From Thermanaerothrix daxensis (GTDB taxonomy: Bacteria > Chloroflexota > Anaerolineae > Anaerolineales > Anaerolineaceae): a stretch of 64,000 nucleotides of DNA. Below the pieces are notes generated by a model. It saw nothing but the letters and a program-made list of their open reading frames with translations, did no database searches and was not told where the DNA came from. Made by a program: the position numbers and the translations under genes. The DNA is taken from NCBI RefSeq assembly GCF_001306145.1, contig NZ_LGKO01000002.1, positions 124,001-188,000 of the forward strand, written 5' to 3'. Numbering within the stretch: the first letter of the stretch is position 1; every line of letters begins with the position of its first letter. Positions 18,308 to 25,840 of this stretch are shown in pieces.

Positions 18308-18354
18308 TAAAAAACAAAAGCCCTTTGGCTTTTTGATTCATCCACCAAAGGGCT
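18308..18354 (-). terminator. Terminator of tRNA-Pro
   Basis: On the minus strand AGCCCTTTGG, loop, CCAAAGGGCT, then TTTGTTTTTT. It lies directly after the tRNA 3' end. The remaining 250 nt up to the lipoprotein start at 18059 show nothing further that I can name. Confidence 0.92.
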
Positions 18355-18359
18355 CTTCC

Positions 18360-18437
18360 TGGTCGGGGCGCTGGGATTTGAACCCAGGACCTCTTGCACC
18401 CCATGCAAGCGCGCTAGCCGGGCTGCGCCACGCCCCG
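18360..18437 (-). tRNA. tRNA-Pro (anticodon GGG)
   Basis: A full cloverleaf can be drawn: acceptor CGGGGCG/CGCCCCG, D arm GCGC/GCGC, anticodon stem CTTGC/GCAAG with loop ATGGGGT (anticodon GGG), T arm CTGGG/CCCAG with TTCAAAT, and discriminator A followed by an encoded CCA (18362-18360). All four stems pair without mismatch. Confidence 0.97.
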
Positions 18438-18448
18438 TGACGACCTTT

Positions 18449-18477
18449 ATTATAGCCGGGAAACCCGGATTTGGCAA
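18449..18477 (-). promoter_or_regulatory. Promoter of tRNA-Pro
   Basis: On the minus strand TTGCCA (18477-18472), 17 nt, TATAAT (18454-18449), ending 12 nt before the tRNA 5' end. Strong match; back to back with the btu promoter. Confidence 0.85.
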
Positions 18478-18484
18478 TCCTTTC

Positions 18485-18513
18485 TTGACAATACCCCTTT
18501 CCCTGCTTACAAT
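18485..18513 (+). promoter_or_regulatory. Promoter of the B12 riboswitch / btu operon
   Basis: Perfect TTGACA (18485-18490), 17-nt spacer, TACAAT (18508-18513), just upstream of the cobalamin riboswitch. The -35 boxes of this and the tRNA-Pro promoter are only 7 nt apart. Confidence 0.88.
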
Positions 18514-18539
18514 CACTTTAGTTTGACAACCTCATAACA

Positions 18540-18760
18540 CCTGCCGGGTGCCAGTCTTCCCGGATGGAGCGGCTTAAAGGCGAAACCGGTGCAAGTCCGG
18601 TGCTGTCCCGCAGCTGTAAGGAGGGCGAATGCCCTCCAAGCCAGATCGCCCGCCCGGTAGGGGTTCGCCAACCTCTCGCGGAAAGGAGGTGGGAACCGAT
18701 GCTCTGGCGGCCTTGGTCTCTCACCTCCCTGTCCTCACGACAGGGAGGTTCCGTTTTGAT
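18540..18760 (+). promoter_or_regulatory. Cobalamin riboswitch with transcription-attenuator expression platform
   Basis: Aptamer about 18542-18659: P1 TGCCGGG (18542-18548) with CCCGGTA (18653-18659), core GGTGCAAGTCCGGTGCTGTC and CCCGCAGCTGTAA, and the B12 box GCCAGATCGCCCGCC (about 18640-18654). Expression platform: terminator ACCTCCCTGTC (18723-18733) with GACAGGGAGGT (18739-18749), then TCCGTTTT. The competing antiterminator pairs GGAGGTGGGA (18685-18694) with TCTCACCTCC (18719-18728), which would destroy the terminator stem. Ligand-bound RNA should favour termination, so uptake genes are off when B12 is plentiful. The logic is inferred; the aptamer match is strong. Confidence 0.92.
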
Positions 18761-18911
18761 TGCCGGAGCCGCGGCCAAGATCATACCTATCCTCATGTAA
18801 CCCCCACCTGGTCAGTTGGCCCGCTGGCCGGGGGCAGTATGCCTTACGAGAGGGCCAAACCTTAGTAAACCGACACGATTGCGTTGGTAAATGCAAAAGG
18901 AGAAGTGGACA

Positions 18912-19913
18912 ATGAAGCGATTTTCTCAACTTTTGATCATCTTCGTGTTACTTGGGTGGGTCCTTGGCGCGTGTGCTCCTGCAACACCCGAGGTATCTAC
19001 GCCAGGCCCAACCCTCACTGAAACGGCGGTTCTCCTGGCAACGGCAACGCCAGCACCAACGGTTACGCCGGTAGCGCAGATCTCGGCCACTGATGGGCTG
19101 GGACGTGAGGTGACTCTGGAAGCACCTGCCCAGCGCATCATCTCTCTGGCGCCCTCAAATACCGAAATCCTATTCGCGCTGGGGGCAGGGAGACAGGTGA
19201 TTGCCCGGGATGCGTTCTCCGATTATCCTCCTGAGGTTGCCTCTGTGACGGATATTGGCTCCACGTGGGAGGTGCTTAACCTGGAGCAACTGGTTGCATT
19301 GCAGCCCGATTTGGTTCTGGCTGCGGGCATCCAATCTCCAGAGCAGGTAAAAGCCATGGAAGAGGCTGGATTGACGGTGTTCCTGGTCCCCAATCCTGTA
19401 ACCCTGGAGGACCTTTATGCCAATCTGGACGTGGTAGGACGACTGACCGGGCACGAGGATGAAGCCGCCGCTCTCATCGAGAGTCTCAAGGCGCGAGTGG
19501 CTGCAGTAGATGCGAAGATTGCGACGGTGAGCCGGAGGCCCAGAGTTTTTTATGAATTGGATGCTTCGCAAGACCCAACCAAACCCTGGACGGCAGGGCC
19601 AGGCTCGTTCCACGATGCGCTGATTGCTCGTGCGGGTGGGATCAACATTGCAGCAGTGTTGGATAGCTCCTGGGCGCAGATGAGCCTGGAACAAATCGTG
19701 GCTGCCGATCCTGATCTGATTTTGCTTGGGGATACCAAATGGGGCACCACACCCGAGGCGGTGGCACAGCGCCCTGGCTGGGGCAATCTGCGTGCAGTGA
19801 AAAGTGGACAGGTCATTCCCTTTGATGATGACCTTATCAGCCGGCCCGGCCCGCGTTTGGTGGATGCCCTGGAGAATCTGGCTAAAATCTTCCACCCCGA
19901 ATTGTTCAAGTAA
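18912..19913 (+). CDS. btuF: Cobalamin ABC transporter substrate-binding lipoprotein
   Basis: 333 aa from ATG 18912, preceded by AAAGGAGAAGTGGACA; an upstream in-frame ATG at 18891 lacks a site. Signal peptide with lipobox VLGAC (Cys near residue 20) anchors it at the membrane. A Thr-rich linker leads into the helical-backbone metal receptor fold: TDGLGREVTLEAPAQRIISLAPSNTEI, LEQLVALQPDLVLAAG, TKPWTAGPGSFHDALI, ADPDLILLGD. The cobalamin specificity comes from the riboswitch in front and the BtuC/BtuD partners behind; iron-siderophore binding would be the alternative for this fold. Confidence 0.9.
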   Translation: MKRFSQLLIIFVLLGWVLGACAPATPEVSTPGPTLTETAVLLATATPAPTVTPVAQISATDGLGREVTLEAPAQRIISLAPSNTEILFALGAGRQVIARDAFSDYPPEVASVTDIGSTWEVLNLEQLVALQPDLVLAAGIQSPEQVKAMEEAGLTVFLVPNPVTLEDLYANLDVVGRLTGHEDEAAALIESLKARVAAVDAKIATVSRRPRVFYELDASQDPTKPWTAGPGSFHDALIARAGGINIAAVLDSSWAQMSLEQIVAADPDLILLGDTKWGTTPEAVAQRPGWGNLRAVKSGQVIPFDDDLISRPGPRLVDALENLAKIFHPELFK

Positions 19914-19921
19914 AAGACGCT

Positions 19922-19957
19922 GGACCCCATCCCGAACCCCGGGTTTGGGGTGGGGTC
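19922..19957 (+). repeat. Near-perfect 35-nt palindrome between btuF and btuC
   Basis: GACCCCATCCCGAACCC followed by GGGTTTGGGGTGGGGTC; 17-bp arms with two G.T pairs and almost no loop. No T-run follows, so it is not an intrinsic terminator. It may stabilise the upstream mRNA end or be a dispersed palindromic repeat. Confidence 0.7.
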
Positions 19958-19965
19958 AACCTGAT

Positions 19966-20973
19966 ATGACGATGAAAAAAACAATTTCCTGGTATGTGCT
20001 TCTGGTTGGGTTGGGACTGGCGCTTGGGCTCAGCGCTGCAATGGGTTCGGTGAGCATTCCGCTGCCGGAAATCTGGCGCACGCTCATCGGGCAGGCCACT
20101 CATGCGGCCCACCACACCATTTTGTGGGAGATACGTTTGCCCCGCACGGTGCTGATTGCGTTGACCGGGGCGGCGCTGGGCGGGAGTGGAGCGGCCTATC
20201 AGGGGCTTTTCCGCAATCCGCTGGCCGATCCCTACTTGATTGGGGTGGCCTCGGGAGCCGGGCTGGGTGCGGTTGTGGCAATGAGCCTGCGCTGGCCCTA
20301 CTCATTTTGGGGGTTGATGGCTGTGCCGGCCATGGCTTTTGTTGGGGCCATGTTGACCGTGCTGGTGGTCATGGCATTGGCCCGCAGTGGTCACGCTCTG
20401 CCTACCGCCAACCTGATTCTCGCGGGTGTAGCGGTCTCCTCGTTTGCCTCGGCATTGACCTCCTTTTTGATGTTGCGTTCAACTGGTGAGTTACGGCGGG
20501 CCCTGGCGTGGCTGTTGGGAGGCGCCGCTCTGGGGGGGTGGCCAGCGGTGGGGGGCATGCTGCCTTATCTGATCGTGGGGCTAGGTGGTCTGATGATCAG
20601 CGGGCATGCGCTGAACGTGCTCCAATTTGGTGACGAGCAGGCTCAGCAATTGGGGCTGAACGTGTCTCGGGTGCGAACCTGGATTCTGCTTGCCGCAGCG
20701 CTCAGCACGGCTGCCGCAGTCTCGTTTGCGGGCATCATCGGCTTTATCGGGCTGATCGTGCCGCATGTGATGCGTCTGATCTTCACACCGGATTATCGTT
20801 ACCTGATCCCGTTGAGCGTTCTGGGTGGATCAACAGCATTGCTACTGGCGGATGTGCTGGCACGAGTGCTTTTAGCCCCTCAAGAACTGCCGGTGGGAAT
20901 TATCACCGCATTAGCGGGGGCACCGTTCTTTCTCTGGCTTTTGCGCCGCAGCAAGGTGCAGGGAGTGGGATGA
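19966..20973 (+). CDS. btuC: Cobalamin/iron-family ABC transporter permease
   Basis: 335 aa from ATG 19966 (ATG 19972 also possible); the open frame reaches upstream into btuF but that part is not FecCD-like. About ten membrane helices. FecCD/BtuC hallmarks: EIRLPRTVLIALTGAALGGSG (N-terminal coupling region), NPLADPYLIGVASGAGLGAV, and near the end SFAGIIGFIGLIVPHVMRL, the segment that contacts the ATPase. It stops one base before the next gene starts. It forms the translocation channel of the B12 uptake complex. Confidence 0.93.
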   Translation: MTMKKTISWYVLLVGLGLALGLSAAMGSVSIPLPEIWRTLIGQATHAAHHTILWEIRLPRTVLIALTGAALGGSGAAYQGLFRNPLADPYLIGVASGAGLGAVVAMSLRWPYSFWGLMAVPAMAFVGAMLTVLVVMALARSGHALPTANLILAGVAVSSFASALTSFLMLRSTGELRRALAWLLGGAALGGWPAVGGMLPYLIVGLGGLMISGHALNVLQFGDEQAQQLGLNVSRVRTWILLAAALSTAAAVSFAGIIGFIGLIVPHVMRLIFTPDYRYLIPLSVLGGSTALLLADVLARVLLAPQELPVGIITALAGAPFFLWLLRRSKVQGVG

Positions 20974-20974
20974 G

Positions 20975-21808
20975 ATGGCGACTAAATTGCGCTTGTTTTG
21001 TGATCCATTGGGGCAGAGGGTGGAACTGGCTTTTCCGCCTCAGCGGATTGTGAGCCTGGTGTCGGGGCTGACTGAGGCGCTTTTTGCACTGGGGTGTGGA
21101 GAACGCGTGGTGGGGGTTTCAACCTACTGTCGGCGCTATGTTCCGGACCTACAGGCCGAGGTAGTGGGGGATTACCTTAAAGTGGATCTGGATCGCTTGC
21201 AAGAAGTGCGTCCGGACCTGATACTACTTACCACTGGGGTGCAGCGATCATTGGCGCTCCACCTGGTGCGGCAGGGGTGGCCTGTGTTTGTGTTGCCACT
21301 GCCCAACAGCGTGTACGGGATTTGGGAGAATCTCGTGATGCTGGGGGGATTGGTAGGGGCGGTACAGGCCGCGCGCAACCTGGTGGCGCGCTGGCAGGCT
21401 TGTTTTGCCGACCTGGCGACGCGGGCGCTTCAGCCGCGCCCACGGGTCTACGCTGAACTCTGGTTTGGCCCTCATCCACGCACACCGGGGGCGCTAACGT
21501 TCATCCACGATTTGATTGAAGCGGCGGGAGGGGAGAATCTTTTTGGGTCTCAGCCTGCCGGGTATCTCCCTCTGGATTTGGATGCTGTGATGCAGCAAAA
21601 ACCCGATATATGGTTGCTTTTCTCGGAGCCAGAGTATCCGGTTGATGCGGCGGCGCTTATGCGGATGCGTGGGTGGGATGTCGGCTTACCGGATATGCGG
21701 ATTGTGGTCTCAACGGTGCAACGAGGGCAAAACCTGATCCATGATGGGCCCTCAATGATGGAGACGGCAGCCTGGTTGCAGGCTCGTTTTGCGGAGGTTG
21801 TGGCATGA
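20975..21808 (+). CDS. BtuF-like cobalamin/metal receptor without signal peptide
   Basis: 277 aa. The fold is again the helical-backbone metal receptor (PQRIVSLVSGLTEALFALGCGERVVGVSTYC at residues about 22-52, LDRLQEVRPDLILLTTG, ELWFGPHPRTPGALTFIHDLIEAAGG, MQQKPDIWLLFSEPEY), as in BtuF, but it begins MATKLRLFCDPLG with no signal peptide, no lipobox and no membrane helix. It is nested in the uptake operon between btuC and the ATPase gene and overlaps the ATPase by ATGA. A cytoplasmic cobalamin- or corrinoid-binding role is possible. An exported protein with a missed upstream start is unlikely because btuC ends one base before. Export or partner cannot be told from sequence. Confidence 0.82.
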   Translation: MATKLRLFCDPLGQRVELAFPPQRIVSLVSGLTEALFALGCGERVVGVSTYCRRYVPDLQAEVVGDYLKVDLDRLQEVRPDLILLTTGVQRSLALHLVRQGWPVFVLPLPNSVYGIWENLVMLGGLVGAVQAARNLVARWQACFADLATRALQPRPRVYAELWFGPHPRTPGALTFIHDLIEAAGGENLFGSQPAGYLPLDLDAVMQQKPDIWLLFSEPEYPVDAAALMRMRGWDVGLPDMRIVVSTVQRGQNLIHDGPSMMETAAWLQARFAEVVA

Positions 21809-22725
21809 ACACCCCATTGAAATCAGAAAATGCTTCCCAGGCCGATGTAGGTCGGCTATACCTGGAAGGGGTGACAGTCATCTTGCAGGGGCAACACATC
21901 CTGGAGGATGTGTCTATGAGCCTTGAGCGAGGGCAGGTGGTAGCCCTCATTGGGCCAAACGGCGCCGGCAAATCCACCCTGATTCGGGCTATCAGCGGCC
22001 TGATCGCCCCCCAGGCAGGGGTTATTCGAGTGGGTGACTTGGACTTGATACGTGCGACCCCCTGGCAACGTGCCCGGTATCTGGCAGTAGTGCCCCAGGT
22101 CAATCAGTTACCACCTGCTTTCACCGTGTGGCAGACGGTGCTCCTGGGGCGCACTCCCTATCTGAATTTCCTGGGGCAGGTTTCTCCGCGTGATGAAGCC
22201 ATGGCCCGCCAGGCCCTGGAGCAGGTGGAAGCCCTGCATCTGGCGGAGCGTTGCCTGTCCGAACTTTCCGGCGGAGAGTTGCAACGAATTTTGCTGGCGC
22301 GCGCGCTGGCTCAGCAGACGCCTTTCCTGCTTTTGGACGAACCGACCACGCATCTGGATTTGCAGTACCAGATTGCCTTACTAACCCACCTGCGTCATCT
22401 GGCGGATAACAGCATGACCTCAGATCTCCCCCGTCGAGGGGTGCTGATGGTGCTGCATGATCTGAATCTGACGGTACGCTACGCTGACTGTGTGGCGCTT
22501 CTGGTCGGAGGTCGCCTGTGGGCCTGGGGCACAACCCGTGAGGTCCTCCAGCCGGGCTTGCTGAGCCGCGCTTTTGGGGTACCGATTTCGATGACCGAGA
22601 CCTCACCCGATGGCTACCCGTTATTCGTGCCACTCTCCCCGGCCCAAAGCGGGATAGAGCATCTTTCTGCCCATCCGGAGGCTGAGGGGGTGCTGACTTT
22701 TGCCGAACTGCCCCCATCCGCATAG
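21805..22725 (+). CDS. btuD: Cobalamin/iron-family ABC transporter ATP-binding protein
   Basis: 306 aa. Walker A GPNGAGKST (about residues 51-59), Q-loop VPQVNQLPPAFTVWQTV, signature LSGGELQRILLARALA, Walker B FLLLDEPTTHLD, H-loop VLHDLNLTVRYAD: a complete FecE/BtuD-type ATPase. ATG overlaps the preceding stop (ATGA), showing translational coupling. It is last in the operon; I see no clear terminator within the 130 nt before the next gene. Confidence 0.93.
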   Translation: MNTPLKSENASQADVGRLYLEGVTVILQGQHILEDVSMSLERGQVVALIGPNGAGKSTLIRAISGLIAPQAGVIRVGDLDLIRATPWQRARYLAVVPQVNQLPPAFTVWQTVLLGRTPYLNFLGQVSPRDEAMARQALEQVEALHLAERCLSELSGGELQRILLARALAQQTPFLLLDEPTTHLDLQYQIALLTHLRHLADNSMTSDLPRRGVLMVLHDLNLTVRYADCVALLVGGRLWAWGTTREVLQPGLLSRAFGVPISMTETSPDGYPLFVPLSPAQSGIEHLSAHPEAEGVLTFAELPPSA

Positions 22726-22821
22726 AAAAGTGTTCCGATGCGGTCTGTCTGAAGGTTTAGGGGTAATTCACCTGCTCGAGAACTCCTTCCTTGAGGGGCG
22801 TTCTGCGGCGGTAAAATCCTG

Positions 22822-22827
22822 TATAAT
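22822..22827 (+). promoter_or_regulatory. -10 box upstream of the receiver/roadblock gene
   Basis: Consensus TATAAT (22822-22827), 32 nt before ATG 22860. No good -35 at 16-18 nt (TTGAGG at 22791 is 25 nt away), so this is a weak promoter call. Confidence 0.4.
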
Positions 22828-22859
22828 AGGCTCAACCGAACCTTGCCAGGGGAGTGCCT

Positions 22860-23972
22860 ATGGCCGTGCGCCGGGTATTGATTGTCGAAGATACGCTAGA
22901 ACTGGGGCGCATGTTGCGCAGCGCCCTGCTGACCCTTGACCCCGCTCTGGATATCCAGGTAATGCCCTCGGCAGAGGAAGCCCTGTTGGAGATATCGCGC
23001 CAGCATGCCGATCTGTTGATCGCTGATATTCGCCTTCCGGGAATGTCGGGGCTGGATCTGGTCAGCAAATTACACCAGCGTTTTCCTCAAACTCCCTGCA
23101 TTCTGATCACGGCATTAACGGAGGAGGGATTGGCGCACCGTGCTCAGGAGGCGGGCGCGGTGTATTTTCTGCGCAAGCCGCTGAGCATGGGCACGTTTCT
23201 AGATGCGGTTGCCAAGGTACTGGGAATAACCCCGTCTGCGCCGTCGCTTGCTGAAGCCAGGGTAGAGAAGGAAGAAGGTCCTCGTCTCTCGATGCGGTTG
23301 GGGCGTTTGCGCCAGACCTTAAACGCGTTAGCCGTGTACTTGCTGGATGATCGCGGTCACATTGTGGCCCAGGCGGGAGATTGGTTACCCTCTTACTTCG
23401 AGCCCGAGTGGATCCCTCCACTGATGACGGCGCTCAGTGCGGGAATCAAGGTCTCACGCCTGATTCGTCCCGGCCCACCCCAGGGGGTGATGGCCTTCAA
23501 GGGCACTGAAGTAGATGTGATTTTTGCGCCGGTGGGGGTCTTTGGACTGGTGCTGGTGACCCCGGCCGCGGAGAGCACCGTACGTCTGCCGCTGGCTTTT
23601 GAGGCGGTGCTCCAGGCGGCGCAGGAGGTGGCGCGGATCTTGGACGAGATGGGCGCACCCTATCTCACCGTGACTACCGCTACACCGCCTCCTGAACCGC
23701 CCCTGACCCTGCCCCCCGGTGTGGAGGCAGAGGTCATTCCAGAAGAAGTTCTACCGGCCGAAGCACCCGAACTGGAGCCTTTGATGGAAAGCCTGCAGCA
23801 GCCCCCTCTACCGGGTGATCCGCAAGCGATTGATGCCTTCTGGGAGGCTGCTGTTGAAGGGGAAGCGGCGCCTCCGCTCACGCCCGAGGCTCTGACCTAC
23901 GAGCAGGCACGTCGTTTGGGCCTGGCTCCTGAAAGCGAATCTGAAACCGAGGATGACGACACACATGAGTGA
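22860..23972 (+). CDS. Receiver-domain protein with C-terminal roadblock/LC7-like domain
   Basis: 370 aa from ATG 22860 (AGGGGAG 6 nt upstream; GTG 22854 is the alternative). N-terminal CheY-like receiver, residues about 1-120: VLIVEDT acidic pocket, LLIADIRLPGMSG with the phospho-Asp, ILITAL Thr and FLRKPLS with the conserved Lys-Pro, so it should be phosphorylatable. Residues about 145-270 (LRQTLNALAVYLLDDRGHIVAQAGDW ... VFGLVLVTP) have the pattern of a roadblock/LC7 domain, as in MglB-type regulators of small GTPases. The last 100 residues are Pro/Glu-rich and likely disordered. There is no DNA-binding output domain and no kinase adjacent. Confidence 0.8.
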   Translation: MAVRRVLIVEDTLELGRMLRSALLTLDPALDIQVMPSAEEALLEISRQHADLLIADIRLPGMSGLDLVSKLHQRFPQTPCILITALTEEGLAHRAQEAGAVYFLRKPLSMGTFLDAVAKVLGITPSAPSLAEARVEKEEGPRLSMRLGRLRQTLNALAVYLLDDRGHIVAQAGDWLPSYFEPEWIPPLMTALSAGIKVSRLIRPGPPQGVMAFKGTEVDVIFAPVGVFGLVLVTPAAESTVRLPLAFEAVLQAAQEVARILDEMGAPYLTVTTATPPPEPPLTLPPGVEAEVIPEEVLPAEAPELEPLMESLQQPPLPGDPQAIDAFWEAAVEGEAAPPLTPEALTYEQARRLGLAPESESETEDDDTHE

Positions 23973-24723
23973 ATCAATGCCGCTACCGGAGACTCCCGAC
24001 TCATTCAGTCCCCCTGTTTCTACGCCACAGCCCAGGCCTTCCCGGCGTTGGGTAGTGGTGGGGCTTGGCCTGGCCGCTTTCCTGCTGGGATTGGCGGCAG
24101 GTTATGGAATCTGGGGGCGCGAGGTTGCCAGTCTGAAAGCCCAACTGGCTGCTCAACAAGCCGAGGCGGACACACCGCGTCAGGTGACTCGTTACGATGT
24201 GCCGGTGGATGATGACCCGGTATATGGACCGGCGGATGCGCCCATCACGATCATTGAATTCAGCGACTTTCAGTGCCCGTACTGCCAACGTTGGCATGTT
24301 CAGGTCTGGCCGAAGATTCAGGCGGCGTATGGGGATAAGGTGCGCCTGGTGTATCGCGATTTTCCGCTGTATAGTATTCATCCGGAGGCTGGGCCGGCTG
24401 CCGAGGCGGCGAATTGTGCCAACGAGCAGGGCAAATTCTGGGAGTTCCACGACCTGCTTTTCAGCGGGGAACTTACTTTGGGGCGAGAAGCCTATTTGGC
24501 CTATGCCGAGCGCCTGGGCTTGAAAATGCAACAGTTCACCACCTGTCTGGATGAACGGCGCTACCAGGGCGAGGTGGAAGATGATTACGCCTATGCGGTT
24601 GACCTGGGCATCAATTCCACCCCCACCTTTTTCATCAACGGGATTGCCCTGCTGGGCGCACAGCCGTTTGAGGTCTTTCAGCAAGTGATCGAACTGGAAC
24701 TGGCAGGGAAACTCAGCAAATGA
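23953..24723 (+). CDS. Membrane-anchored DsbA-family thiol-disulfide oxidoreductase
   Basis: 256 aa from ATG 23953; ATG 23965 is equally plausible and neither has a clear SD. Both overlap the previous gene, so they are translationally coupled. Cytoplasmic N-terminus, one membrane span (VVVGLGLAAFLLGLAAGYGIW, about residues 34-54), short coiled linker, then a thioredoxin/DsbA domain with the active site CPYC in FSDFQCPYCQRWHVQ (about residue 112) and the cis-Pro loop NSTPTFFING near the C-terminus. It should oxidise or isomerise disulfides in exported proteins. A DsbB/VKOR partner is not visible in the window. Confidence 0.92.
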   Translation: MTTHMSESMPLPETPDSFSPPVSTPQPRPSRRWVVVGLGLAAFLLGLAAGYGIWGREVASLKAQLAAQQAEADTPRQVTRYDVPVDDDPVYGPADAPITIIEFSDFQCPYCQRWHVQVWPKIQAAYGDKVRLVYRDFPLYSIHPEAGPAAEAANCANEQGKFWEFHDLLFSGELTLGREAYLAYAERLGLKMQQFTTCLDERRYQGEVEDDYAYAVDLGINSTPTFFINGIALLGAQPFEVFQQVIELELAGKLSK

Positions 24724-25370
24724 AAAAATATATCATTGTGGCAGGTAATATTGGGGTGGGAAAATCTACCCTGGTGCGCTTGTTGTGCGAGCGCATGGCC
24801 TGGCAACCTTATTACGAGCCGGAGATCGAAAACCCCTACCTGAGCGATTTCTACCGTGATATGCAGGCGTGGGCGTTCCATTCGCAGGTGTTTTTCCTGG
24901 CTCATCGCCTGCGCATTCACCTCCAAATTCAACGTAGTCCTCATTCAGCCGTGCAGGATCGCAGTCTGTATGAGGATGCGGAGATTTTTGCTCACGGGCT
25001 TTTCTTGCAAGGGGCGCTAAGTGAACGTGATTATGCTACGTACTGGGCGCTCTACCAAGCGGCATGTGATTGCCTGACCCCGCCCGATCTGATGATTTAC
25101 CTGCGCGCCTCAACCGCGACCCTGCAGCGGCGCATTGCTCAGCGCCACCGTCCCTATGAACGAGAAATCCCACTCGGTTACCTGGAACGGCTCAATGCGC
25201 TTTATGAGGCGTGGGTGGCAGGTTTTACCCTCTGTCCGGTCTTGACGGTACCCGCCGATGACCTGGACTACGTTGCACGCCCCCGCCATTTTGAACTGGT
25301 CCTGCAAAAGGTTCAGGAGAAACTAACCGGTAAGGAAGAAGTACGGTTTGATCCGGCAGAGGTCGCCTGA
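24720..25370 (+). CDS. Deoxynucleoside kinase
   Basis: 216 aa. Phosphorylates deoxynucleosides for salvage. P-loop GNIGVGKST (residues 9-17), substrate-binding QDRSLYEDAEIFA (about 78-90, the DRS motif), and the LID arginines in LQRRIAQRHRPYER. Overlaps the DsbA-like stop codon by ATGA, so is coupled although functionally unrelated. Base specificity (dA/dG against dC/T) cannot be assigned from sequence alone. Confidence 0.92.
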   Translation: MKKYIIVAGNIGVGKSTLVRLLCERMAWQPYYEPEIENPYLSDFYRDMQAWAFHSQVFFLAHRLRIHLQIQRSPHSAVQDRSLYEDAEIFAHGLFLQGALSERDYATYWALYQAACDCLTPPDLMIYLRASTATLQRRIAQRHRPYEREIPLGYLERLNALYEAWVAGFTLCPVLTVPADDLDYVARPRHFELVLQKVQEKLTGKEEVRFDPAEVA

Positions 25371-25408
25371 ACTTTGCTGGTTCACTGCGCGCTCAGGGGA
25401 GGCAGGGT

Positions 25409-25669
25409 TCAGCGTGGTTCAACAATCAGTTTAATCGCGGTGCGGATTTTCCCTTCGATGTCCACATCCACAAACTCGGGGATGCACACGATGGAGATAC
25501 CATCCTCCATCAGATACCCCCTGGCCAGCACCAATGCTTTGATGGCCTGGTTGACGGCGCCGGCGCCGATGGCCTGCACCTCGGCACGTTTGTGCTCGCG
25601 GACTACGCCAGCGATGGCTCCTGCTACGGCTGCGGTGCGGGAATTTGCCTTGACCTTGATGACGTCCAT
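25409..25669 (-). CDS. spoVS: Stage V sporulation protein S homologue
   Basis: 86 aa, full length for the family. Near-textbook SpoVS: MDVIKVKANSRTAAVAGAIAG, AIGAGAVNQAIKALVLARGYL, CIPEFVDVDIEGKIRTAIKL. The fold is Alba-like and may bind nucleic acid; in Bacillus it affects sporulation, but homologues occur in many non-sporulating bacteria such as Thermus and Chloroflexota, where the role is unknown. AAGGAG lies 6 nt before ATG 25669, and a strong promoter is upstream. Its end faces the deoxynucleoside kinase end (convergent). Confidence 0.95.
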   Translation of the reverse strand: MDVIKVKANSRTAAVAGAIAGVVREHKRAEVQAIGAGAVNQAIKALVLARGYLMEDGISIVCIPEFVDVDIEGKIRTAIKLIVEPR

Positions 25670-25741
25670 TGCGCGCTCCTTTTCTTCGGTGTCTAGCCCA
25701 CGTGCAACATGCTCCCTGCATGCAAATTTAATGTGTATTTC

Positions 25742-25770
25742 ATTGTAGCGAAAATATTTTGTGCATTCAA
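25742..25770 (-). promoter_or_regulatory. Promoter of spoVS
   Basis: On the minus strand TTGAAT (25770-25765), 17 nt, TACAAT (25747-25742), about 75 nt before the spoVS start. The leader between holds GCATGCAGGGAGCATG, a small inverted repeat. Confidence 0.7.
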
Positions 25771-25840
25771 GTCAAAATGCGCAGGAATTTTTTTGGGCCG
25801 CCTCTTGCCGCGCTGGCCAGGGGGATCTCCTTGCTCTGCC

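Noticed and set aside
18360-18437. tRNA-Met reading of the tRNA because of a CAT in the loop region
   Set aside because: The 7-nt anticodon loop is ATGGGGT, giving GGG (Pro); the CAT seen on the plus strand is an artefact of orientation.
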